Source: Rickettsiales bacterium | GTDB lineage: Bacteria; Pseudomonadota; Alphaproteobacteria; TMED109 | Direction: 5' to 3' | Assembly: GCA_002720125.1 (NCBI GenBank) | Contig: PBGQ01000013.1 | Location: 11,851 to 24,862 of the forward strand | Length of the DNA stretch: 13,012 nucleotides | Shown here: positions 7,288-13,012 of the stretch, piece by piece | Position numbering within the stretch: the first letter of the stretch is position 1 | How the letters are laid out: every line of letters begins with the position of its first letter | Translations under genes and position numbers: made by a program | Notes under the pieces: generated by a model | What the model saw: only the letters and a program-made list of their open reading frames with translations | What the model was told of the DNA's origin: nothing | Database searches by the model: none

Positions 7288-7743
7288 TTATTCTATGACA
7301 AGCAGATCTTGGTCAAATTCAACAGGCATTCCATTTTCTACCAGTATTTTTTTTACTACACCTGCTCTGTCACTTTTAACTTGATTCATAGTCTTCATTG
7401 CTTCAATAATAAAAATTACATCACCTGCCTTTATTTTAGATCCCTCTTTGATAAAGGGCTTAGCTTTTGGAGAAGACGCGTGATATAATGTGCCGAGCAT
7501 AGGAGCTTTTATGCAATTTTTTTTAGAGTAGTCTTGCTTTTCTTGTTCTTTTTTAATTTTTTTATTATCTTGAGATTGGTCTAATACCGGGGTCAAGTTA
7601 CTAGGAATTGATATGTTTGCTGGGGTTCTTGATAACCTTATACTCCTATTTCCATTCTTGATTTCTATTTCAGATAAATTATTTTTTCTTAAAATATCAT
7701 TTAATTCTTTTATTGCTTCTTTATCAATTCTAAATTTAAACAT
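7288..7743 (-). CDS. accB: Acetyl-CoA carboxylase, biotin carboxyl carrier protein
   Basis: Carries biotin between AccC and the carboxyltransferase AccAD. The 151 residues divide into an N-terminal helix region (FRIDKEAIKELNDILRKNNL), a flexible charged linker (about 45-75), and a C-terminal biotinyl domain beginning at APMLGTLYHASSPKAKPF. The lysine to be biotinylated is K117 in IIEAMKTMNQV; the residue after it is Thr rather than the Met found in E. coli, a substitution I regard as common in alphaproteobacteria. The end, ILVENGMPVEFDQDLLVIE, is fully typical. An AGGA sits 5 bases before the ATG, right behind the aroQ stop, so aroQ and accB are probably translationally coupled. Confidence 0.97.
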   Translation of the reverse strand: MFKFRIDKEAIKELNDILRKNNLSEIEIKNGNRSIRLSRTPANISIPSNLTPVLDQSQDNKKIKKEQEKQDYSKKNCIKAPMLGTLYHASSPKAKPFIKEGSKIKAGDVIFIIEAMKTMNQVKSDRAGVVKKILVENGMPVEFDQDLLVIE

Positions 7744-7748
7744 TTTGT

Positions 7749-7752
7749 TCCT
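7749..7752 (-). promoter_or_regulatory. Shine-Dalgarno AGGA for accB
   Basis: AGGA on the minus strand, directly behind the aroQ TAA (7753-7755) and 5 bases before the accB ATG. It suggests that ribosomes finishing aroQ can restart on accB. Confidence 0.5.
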
Positions 7753-8196
7753 TTACCAATTTTTTTCTATAATTACAGCATCTATTGCCATTTCATACCC
7801 TACTATACCTGCACCACAAATCACCCCATTGCAAATTTCTGATAGCAAAGACTTTCTTCTAAATTTTTCTCTATTATAAATATTACTAATGTGTACCTCA
7901 TATATCAAGCCTTCAAATATTTTTAAACAATCTCTTAATGCCACAGAAGTATGAGTATATCCACCTGCATTTATTATTAAAGCATCATAATTAGAAATTC
8001 TATTATGCAAGTAATCTAAAATTTTTCCTTCTGAATTTGATTGAAAAAAGTCTAATATAATATTTTTTTTTTTAACATATTTTTGCAAATTATTATTAAT
8101 ATCTTCAAGACTTTTATTTCCGTAGTGTATTAACTCTCTTTTACCTAATAAATTCAGATTAGGTCCATTCAAAATTATAATTCTTTTTTTTGTCAT
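7753..8196 (-). CDS. aroQ: Type II 3-dehydroquinate dehydratase
   Basis: Converts 3-dehydroquinate to 3-dehydroshikimate in the shikimate pathway; type II enzymes are small dodecamers. The 147 residues carry all landmarks: ILNGPNLNLLGKRE (8-21) with R20, the catalytic tyrosine Y25 in YG, QSNSEG (52-57), INAGGYTHTSVALRD (75-89) with N76 and H82, and EVHISNIYNREKFRRKS (100-116) with catalytic H102. The usual REP is REL here, a mild change outside the catalytic residues. It is the first gene of the minus-strand unit and lies 9 bases before accB, the normal alphaproteobacterial order. Its promoter must sit in the 38-base AT-only gap shared with thiS; a minus-strand TATAAG at 8210-8215 is a candidate -10. 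Confidence 0.97.
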   Translation of the reverse strand: MTKKRIIILNGPNLNLLGKRELIHYGNKSLEDINNNLQKYVKKKNIILDFFQSNSEGKILDYLHNRISNYDALIINAGGYTHTSVALRDCLKIFEGLIYEVHISNIYNREKFRRKSLLSEICNGVICGAGIVGYEMAIDAVIIEKNW

Positions 8197-8223
8197 TTAT
8201 ATTAAAATTCTTATATATATAAT
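8196..8223 (+). promoter_or_regulatory. Probable thiS promoter (short-leader)
   Basis: A perfect TATAAT at 8218-8223 has a weak TTTATA 16 bases upstream (8196-8201). The predicted start is near 8230, giving a leader of about 5 bases before the ATG at 8235; no Shine-Dalgarno is present. The surrounding 38 bases are almost pure A/T, so a chance match is possible. No TPP riboswitch could fit. Confidence 0.4.
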
Positions 8224-8234
8224 TACATACTATT

Positions 8235-8444
8235 ATGGTAAAAATAAATATATATATTAATGGAGATAAAAAGTTAGTAAATATTAATTGTTCTCTAAAT
8301 GATATATTAGAAAATTTTAAAATAGATAGAAAAAAAATAGCCGTAGAAATTAATCAAAAAGTAATATCTAAATCTTTGTACAATAGTACTGTTATAAAAG
8401 CTGATGACAGAATTGAAATAGTTCAGTTCATAGGAGGTGGTTAA
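8235..8444 (+). CDS. thiS: Sulfur carrier protein ThiS
   Basis: Ubiquitin-like sulfur carrier for thiamine thiazole synthesis: its C-terminal glycine is adenylated by ThiF and turned into a thiocarboxylate that donates sulfur to ThiG. The 69-residue beta-grasp protein starts VKINIYINGDKK, has the central helix LNDILENFKID, and ends IEIVQFIGGG, with the essential Gly-Gly at the very C-terminus. The ATG at 8235 gives the normal length. It abuts thiG with no gap, and the codons for the glycine tail also form the thiG Shine-Dalgarno. No thiF, thiO/thiH, thiE or thiC is in this window. Confidence 0.95.
   Translation: MVKINIYINGDKKLVNINCSLNDILENFKIDRKKIAVEINQKVISKSLYNSTVIKADDRIEIVQFIGGG
8432..8437 (+). 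promoter_or_regulatory. Shine-Dalgarno AGGAGG for TTG start of thiG
   Basis: AGGAGG lies 7 bases before the TTG at 8445 and is formed by the thiS codons for the C-terminal Ile-Gly-Gly. It fixes the thiG start and implies tight coupling of the two partners' translation. Confidence 0.7.
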
Positions 8445-9233
8445 TTGTGTGCTAAGAAAAAAAATGATAATTTAGTAATAGCAGGAAAAAGCTTTAAGTC
8501 TAGGCTAATCATTGGTACTGGAAAATATAAAAACTATGAGATAAACAAGTATGCTCTAGAAGCTAGCGGAGCTGAAATAATTACTGTCGCTATCAGAAGA
8601 GTAAATCTCTCAAATGAGAAAGAGGCAAGATTAACTGACTTTATTGATCCCATGCAATATACATTCTTACCTAATACAGCTGGTTGCTTTAATTCTAAAG
8701 ATGCCTTAAGAACACTAAATTTAGCAAAAGAAATTGGTGGTTGGAACATGGTAAAATTAGAAGTATTGTCTGACGAAAGAACTCTTTATCCTGACATGGT
8801 ACAAACACTTGATGCAGCTAAGGTTTTAGTATCTGAAGGTTTTTCTGTATTAGCCTATTGCAATGATGATCCAATTTTAGCTAAGAAATTGGAAGATATA
8901 GGATGTGCTGCCATTATGCCACTTGGATCTCCCATAGGATCTGGATTGGGGATACTTAACCCATTAAATATAGAAATAATAGTCAAACAGTCAAAAGTAC
9001 CTGTAATTCTGGATGCAGGAATAGGTTGTGCTTCAGATGCAACAAAAGCAATGGAACTTGGATGTGATGCAGTACTGGTTAATTCTGCTATAGCTTGTGC
9101 CGATAATCCTATAGCAATGGCAGAGTCTTTGAAATTTGCAGTCAAAGCTGGTAGACTGTCTTATTTAGCAAAAAGAATGGGAAAAAAGTCATATGCAGTA
9201 GCTAGTACTCCTATTGAGAATATGATAAATTAA
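8445..9233 (+). CDS. thiG: Thiazole synthase ThiG
   Basis: TIM-barrel enzyme that condenses deoxyxylulose 5-phosphate, dehydroglycine (or iminoacetate) and the ThiS thiocarboxylate into the thiazole of thiamine. The 262 residues show [15 protein letters not shown] (17-31), [17 protein letters not shown], the Schiff-base lysine K104 in [23 protein letters not shown] (phosphate-binding loop) and [31 protein letters not shown]. The start is TTG directly after the thiS stop, selected by AGGAGG 7 bases upstream; the short extra MCAKKKND before the conserved LVIAGK is unremarkable. The overall length is normal. A MDR oxidoreductase gene follows after 3 bases. Confidence 0.97.
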   Translation: MCAKKKNDNLVIAGKSFKSRLIIGTGKYKNYEINKYALEASGAEIITVAIRRVNLSNEKEARLTDFIDPMQYTFLPNTAGCFNSKDALRTLNLAKEIGGWNMVKLEVLSDERTLYPDMVQTLDAAKVLVSEGFSVLAYCNDDPILAKKLEDIGCAAIMPLGSPIGSGLGILNPLNIEIIVKQSKVPVILDAGIGCASDATKAMELGCDAVLVNSAIACADNPIAMAESLKFAVKAGRLSYLAKRMGKKSYAVASTPIENMIN

Positions 9234-9236
9234 ATT

Positions 9237-10244
9237 ATGCAATATAGTAACACTCAAGTAATACTTAAAAAAAGACCTGTTGGATATCCCCAAATAGGAG
9301 ATTTTGAAATTATAGACACTGAAATTAACGAACTTAATTTTGGAGAAGTAATAGTTGAAATTAATTGGTTATCCCTTGATCCTTATATGAGAGGAAGAAT
9401 GAGTACAGCAAAAAGCTATGCAAATCCTCTAGGTATTGGGGATGTAGTGACAGGAGGTGCCGTAGGTAAAATAGTTGAAAGTAAATGTCCTTTTTATCAA
9501 AAAGGAGAAATTGTTGAAGGGTTTACAATAGGTTGGCAAAGTTATACAAGAATTTCTTCTTCTAAATTAAGAAAAGTAGACCCAAGCTTAGCACCAATAC
9601 AAACTGCACTTGGTGTATTAGGAATGCCTGGTATGACGGCTTTTTTTGGATTCTTTGATATTTGCAAACCAATTCCAGGAGATACTGTTGTTATTTCAGC
9701 TGCATCTGGAGCAGTTGGCCAATTGGTTGGCCAATTAGCTAAACTTTTTGGATGTAAGGTTATAGGAATTGCTGGTACTGAAAAAAAATGTCAATACATT
9801 AAAACAATACTAAACTTCGATCAAGCAATTAACTATAAAAAAGAAAATGTATTTGAAAAAGTAAAAAAATACTGCCCAGAAGGTGTAAATATTTATTTTG
9901 ATAATGTTGGAGGACAAATAGCGGATGATGTAATTAGCAACATTGCACCCTTTGCAAGAATTGCTGTATGTGGTGTTATTTCACAATATAATCTTACCCA
10001 AATAGAAAAAGGTATGCGAGTGCAAAGAGCAATTTTAACCAATCAGGCTACCATTGAAGGTTTTTTAGTTTTTAGATTCGAAAATAGATACGAATTTGCT
10101 AGAAAAAGAATGGCAAATTGGTTAAAACAAAAAAATTTAATATGGAAAGAGGATGTTGTTGAAGGGATAGAAAATGCACCAAAGGCTTTTGTTGGATTGA
10201 TGAAAGGAGATAATTTTGGAAAATTATTAATAAAAGTTAAATAA
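9237..10244 (+). CDS. MDR-superfamily NADP-dependent oxidoreductase (leukotriene B4 dehydrogenase/CurA-like)
   Basis: Zinc-free medium-chain dehydrogenase/reductase of the prostaglandin reductase (LTD) type; relatives such as E. coli CurA reduce alkenal or alkenone double bonds with NADPH. The true substrate here is unknown. Residues 1-120 form the GroES-like domain, with the family pattern LSLDPYMRGRMS and a GGAVGKIVES segment. The Rossmann domain has GDTVVISAASGAVGQLVGQLAKLFG, with the glycine motif at 155-161 (AASGAVG), then VIGIAGTEKKC and IYFDNVGG. No structural or catalytic zinc cysteine cluster is seen. The 335 residues are the usual length. The ATG lies 3 bases after the thiG stop with no clear Shine-Dalgarno, so it is probably co-transcribed with thiSG, although no link to thiamine is evident. 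The gene converges with aspS across 17 bases. Confidence 0.92.
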   Translation: MQYSNTQVILKKRPVGYPQIGDFEIIDTEINELNFGEVIVEINWLSLDPYMRGRMSTAKSYANPLGIGDVVTGGAVGKIVESKCPFYQKGEIVEGFTIGWQSYTRISSSKLRKVDPSLAPIQTALGVLGMPGMTAFFGFFDICKPIPGDTVVISAASGAVGQLVGQLAKLFGCKVIGIAGTEKKCQYIKTILNFDQAINYKKENVFEKVKKYCPEGVNIYFDNVGGQIADDVISNIAPFARIAVCGVISQYNLTQIEKGMRVQRAILTNQATIEGFLVFRFENRYEFARKRMANWLKQKNLIWKEDVVEGIENAPKAFVGLMKGDNFGKLLIKVK

Positions 10245-10261
10245 TCTAAAATATGAACTTT

Positions 10262-12058
10262 CTAGTTTTCCTCAATTTCTTTTAATTGCAAATTTAATTC
10301 TTCAAGTTGATCTTTAGATACCTCATTTGGTGCACCCATTAGAAGATCCTCGGCTTTCTGATTAAGAGGAAACATAATTACTTCTCTTATATTTGGTTCT
10401 TCAGCAATTAACATTACTATTCTGTCTATACCTGGAGCTATACCTCCGTGAGGCGGAGGTCCAAAACGAAAAGCATTGAAAAGTGATGGAAATTGTTTTT
10501 CTATGCTATCTTTTTGATAGCCAGCTATTTCAAATGCTTTAATCATTATCTCAAGACTATGATTCCTTATTGCTCCAGAAGATAATTCTATTCCATTACA
10601 TACTATATCATATTGTAATGCCTTTATGTCTAAAGGGTTTTTTTCTTGTAAACTTTTCATTCCCCCTTGTGGCATAGAAAAAGGGTTATGACTAAATTTA
10701 ATTTCATTTGTCACTTGGTCTTTTTCATACATGGGAAAATCAACTATCCAACAGAATTTAAATTCATCTCTTTTAATTAATGATAATTCATCACCTAGCT
10801 TAGTTCTAACTAAACCGCAAAATTTTTGAGCGTCATTCTTCTTATCACATACAAAAAATACTGCATCGCCCTCTTTTGCTTTTAAACTACTAATTAATTC
10901 CTGAATCATGCTATCGTCAATATTTTTTGCTATTGGTCCTGTACCTATCAAAATATTATTTTTCTCTTCAAAATATATATAGCCTAATCCTGAAGCTCCT
11001 TGCTCTCTTGACCAATTATTTAATTTGTCATAAAAAGATCTAGGTTTTTCTTTTCCTACTGGAGCTAGTATAGCTTTCACTATAAAACCTTTTTCGATTA
11101 AATTTTTAAATATTTTAAATTCTACCTTATCATTGCTAAAAAAATCAGTAACATCCTCTATTATTAATGGGTTTCTTAAATCTGGTTTATCTGTGCCATA
11201 TTTCTCTATTGCCTCAATATAAGGTATTTTTGGAAATGGCATATCTGTAATCTTTTTATTAGAAAATTTCTTAAATGTTTCGTAGATTACAGTTTCAACG
11301 ATATTAAATATATCTTCCTGACTACAAAAAGCCATTTCAATATCAAGCTGATAAAACTCACCTGGACTTCTATCTGCTCTCGCATCTTCGTCTCTAAAAC
11401 ATGGAGCAATTTGAAAGTACTTATCAAAACCTGATACCATAATTAATTGTTTAAATTGTTGAGGAGCCTGAGGTAAAGCATAAAACTTTTTTGGATGAAT
11501 TCTTGAAGCAACTAAATAATCCCTTGCGCCCTCTGGAGAAGATGCTGTTAATATGGGTGTTTGAAATTCAATAAAATTTAATCCGATCATTTTTCTTCTT
11601 ATAAAATCAATAATCTGGCTTCGCAAAATAATATTTTTTTTCAGTTTATCCCTTCTCAAATCTAAAAATCTATTTTTCAACCTGATTTCATCGCCGTAGT
11701 TCTCATTACCTGTTACTTGAATAGGTAGAATATCTGAGGTAGATAATACTTTAACCTTATCTACTAAAACTTCTATATTTCCTGTGGCTATTTTACTATT
11801 AGCTGTATCATCTGACCTTTTTAATACCTCTCCTTCGATTGTAATAACACTTTCTAGCCTTATAGTTTCTAGATCCTTAAAAATATTACTCCTCTCATCA
11901 ACTACAATCTGAGTCAATCCATATTGATCTCTAAGATCTATAAATAGTAATCCACCATGGTCTCTTTTTGAATTAATCCAACCAGATAATTTTACTTTTT
12001 TATTAACGTCACTATCTCTAAGTTGTCCGCAGGTGTGTGTTCTGTATTCAATATTCAT
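10262..12058 (-). CDS. aspS: Aspartyl-tRNA synthetase (probably non-discriminating)
   Basis: Class IIb synthetase charging tRNA(Asp) with aspartate. The 598 residues are the full bacterial type. The N-terminal OB-fold anticodon domain (1-105) has [21 protein letters not shown]. Motif 1 follows (about 145-170), then PQAPQQFKQ, motif 2 [22 protein letters not shown] (221-242), the bacterial GAD insertion (about 290-420), SHNPFSMPQ (457-464) and motif 3 [19 protein letters not shown] (542-560). H34 in KRDHGG replaces the Leu of discriminating E. coli AspRS and matches the His of the non-discriminating Pseudomonas enzyme. This hints that it also makes Asp-tRNA(Asn) for GatCAB amidation (inference). 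It lies 75 bases downstream of ppk. No Shine-Dalgarno is visible before the ATG. Confidence 0.97.
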   Translation of the reverse strand: MNIEYRTHTCGQLRDSDVNKKVKLSGWINSKRDHGGLLFIDLRDQYGLTQIVVDERSNIFKDLETIRLESVITIEGEVLKRSDDTANSKIATGNIEVLVDKVKVLSTSDILPIQVTGNENYGDEIRLKNRFLDLRRDKLKKNIILRSQIIDFIRRKMIGLNFIEFQTPILTASSPEGARDYLVASRIHPKKFYALPQAPQQFKQLIMVSGFDKYFQIAPCFRDEDARADRSPGEFYQLDIEMAFCSQEDIFNIVETVIYETFKKFSNKKITDMPFPKIPYIEAIEKYGTDKPDLRNPLIIEDVTDFFSNDKVEFKIFKNLIEKGFIVKAILAPVGKEKPRSFYDKLNNWSREQGASGLGYIYFEEKNNILIGTGPIAKNIDDSMIQELISSLKAKEGDAVFFVCDKKNDAQKFCGLVRTKLGDELSLIKRDEFKFCWIVDFPMYEKDQVTNEIKFSHNPFSMPQGGMKSLQEKNPLDIKALQYDIVCNGIELSSGAIRNHSLEIMIKAFEIAGYQKDSIEKQFPSLFNAFRFGPPPHGGIAPGIDRIVMLIAEEPNIREVIMFPLNQKAEDLLMGAPNEVSKDQLEELNLQLKEIEEN

Positions 12059-12133
12059 ATCTATACTTATTTATCATGTATTATTTTATTAATTAAAATA
12101 AAAAATAACATACAGAAATATTTAATAAATGTC
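12059..12133. other. 75-base AT-rich gap between ppk and aspS
   Basis: This is the longest non-coding stretch in the window. It contains an A/T-only inverted repeat (TTATTTTA at 12081-12088 and TAAAATAA at 12094-12101, 5-base loop) without G/C pairs or a following T-run in the minus direction, so it is not a convincing terminator. It should hold the aspS promoter if aspS is not simply read through from ppk, but several weak -10-like hexamers compete and none can be chosen by eye. Confidence 0.4.
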
Positions 12134-13012
12134 TTATTTTTTTAGTATTATTTTAGCAGGTCTATTATATTTTATAGAGTCTCCTCTTCCAGATAGGCTA
12201 GGATTCGCCATAAAATATCCATGTGCAGACATTAGAACTGCTTTATTTTTAATTTTTTGATAAGAACCATCACTTTTCATTTTCCAAGATTGGCTATTAT
12301 CATTTAAGTTTGCTACCATTATTTGATTTAGTAATTGTTTATGCACTGTTTTATTCAATATTGGAACCATTACTTCATATCTTCTGTCAAAATTTCTTGG
12401 CATAATATCGGCTGATGATATATATACTTTGGCTTTAGAAGATGGCATTTTAAATCCATTACTAAAACAGTATATTCTTGAATGCTCAAGAAATCTACCT
12501 ACTATACTCCTGACAAAAATATTTTCCGATAAATTTTTTATTTGTGGTCTAAGACAACAGACACCTCTTACAATTAACTCTATAAGCACTCCTTTCCTAC
12601 TTGCTTCATATAAAGCATCAATAACGGCCTCATCTGTAAGAGAATTACATTTTAACCATATCTCACTATTCGCCCCAGATCTTTTATAATCAATTTCTTT
12701 TTTAATCAATGCAATGAGATCATTTCTTAAATTTTTTGGAGCAACGCTTAAACAATTCCAATGTTTAGGAGAAGAATAACCTGTTGCCATATTGAAAAAC
12801 TCTTGAGCATCTTTAGCAACTAGACTATTACATGTGAATAATGAAAGATCTGTATAAATTTTAGCTGTCATAGTATGATAATTTCCTGTCCCGAAATGTA
12901 CATAAGAATTAAGTCCTTTTCTTTCTCTTCTTATAACTAATGAAACTTTGGCGTGAGTTTTTAATTCAATTGACCCATAGACTACTTGAACACCATATCT
13001 TTTTAATTGCCT
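12134..13012 (-). CDS. ppk: Polyphosphate kinase 1, C-terminal part (5' end outside window)
   Basis: PPK1 reversibly makes polyphosphate from ATP. The frame is open to the right edge, so the ATG at 12869-12871 is internal; 292 residues are visible. Reading from the edge, the protein includes YGSIELKTHAK, whose histidine (codon 12953-12955) matches the autophosphorylated H435 of E. coli PPK, then YVHFGTGNYHTMTAKIYTDLSLFT. Further on come IWLKCNSLTDEAVIDALYEAS, LIVRGVCCLRP, and GRFLEHSRIYCF, whose His (codon 12482-12484) matches H592. Next are VYISSADIMPRNFDRRYEVMVPI and the tail YFMANPSLSGRGDS. These are the phospholipase D-like C1 and C2 domains and are intact. It precedes aspS on the same strand. 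Confidence 0.96.
   Translation of the reverse strand, partial: RQLKRYGVQVVYGSIELKTHAKVSLVIRRERKGLNSYVHFGTGNYHTMTAKIYTDLSLFTCNSLVAKDAQEFFNMATGYSSPKHWNCLSVAPKNLRNDLIALIKKEIDYKRSGANSEIWLKCNSLTDEAVIDALYEASRKGVLIELIVRGVCCLRPQIKNLSENIFVRSIVGRFLEHSRIYCFSNGFKMPSSKAKVYISSADIMPRNFDRRYEVMVPILNKTVHKQLLNQIMVANLNDNSQSWKMKSDGSYQKIKNKAVLMSAHGYFMANPSLSGRGDSIKYNRPAKIILKK

Noticed and set aside
8197..8234. TPP riboswitch ahead of thiS
   Set aside because: Only 38 nearly pure A/T bases are available, and no THI-box sequence is present.
9714..9736. Tandem 11-12 base repeat GTTGGCCAATT in the MDR gene
   Set aside because: It encodes VGQLVGQL within the normal Rossmann helix of this family, so protein constraint explains it.
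10232..10261. AAAGTT/AACTTT pair between the convergent MDR and aspS ends as a terminator
   Set aside because: The arms are six A/T-rich bases with a long loop and no T-tract; too weak to call.
12081..12101. Inverted repeat as a ppk terminator
   Set aside because: The stem is A/T only, the 5-base loop is unremarkable and no T-run follows; it is expected by chance in such AT-rich DNA.
12134..12871. Separate 245-residue gene starting at the ATG at 12871
   Set aside because: The frame continues without a stop to the right edge and encodes the preceding conserved PPK1 residues, including the phosphorylated histidine, so the ATG is internal.
1..13012. Mobile element, defence system, CRISPR array, tRNA or other novel multi-gene system
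   Set aside because: All sequence is accounted for by compact conserved genes; no repeats, integrase or transposase motifs, or RNA-gene structure were seen, and base composition is uniform by eye.

Overview
The window is about 13 kb of very AT-rich (roughly 30% G+C by eye, not counted), tightly packed bacterial DNA. Every long gene belongs to a core alphaproteobacterial set: RNase E with a GWW tail, the NDUFA12 subunit of complex I, a DUF2155 protein, aat-accC-accB-aroQ, aspS and ppk. The longest gap between genes is 75 bases. There are no mobile elements, tRNAs, rRNAs or CRISPR arrays. This fits a streamlined, AT-rich (probably marine, SAR11-like) alphaproteobacterium; the exact lineage is inferred.

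Layout. (1) 1-1095 (+): the C-terminal part of RNase E, cut by the left edge. (2) 1101-2240 (-): a PLP-dependent aminotransferase, divergent from (3) an envelope/respiration series on the + strand at 2267-5275: BepA-like M48 metalloprotease, DsbA-like thiol oxidoreductase, NDUFA12, a 76-residue protein of unknown function, and DUF2155. (4) 5268-8196 (-): aroQ, accB, accC and aat in transcription order, tail to tail with DUF2155. (5) 8235-10244 (+): thiS, thiG and an MDR-family NAD(P)H oxidoreductase, divergent from aroQ. (6) 10262-13012 (-): ppk (cut by the right edge) followed by aspS.

How the genes fit together. AccB and AccC are the carrier and the carboxylase of acetyl-CoA carboxylase (fatty-acid synthesis). 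AroQ is a shikimate-pathway step. ThiS and ThiG make the thiazole of thiamine. The M48 protease, the DsbA-like protein and DUF2155 are all predicted to be exported, and DUF2155 keeps two cysteines that a DsbA-type enzyme could pair. RNase E and PPK belong to RNA turnover and polyphosphate metabolism.

No new multi-gene system is evident. The points worth attention are: a probable ATA start codon with an excellent Shine-Dalgarno for the aminotransferase; a near-consensus promoter that would give an almost leaderless M48 transcript and interlocks with that start; frequent TTG/GTG starts supported by Shine-Dalgarno sites; a reduced, lysine-rich RNase E tail that keeps the PNPase-type GWW anchor; a histidine in AspRS that suggests a non-discriminating enzyme; a possible block inversion at 4353-8196; and one short uncharacterised gene at 4705-4935.
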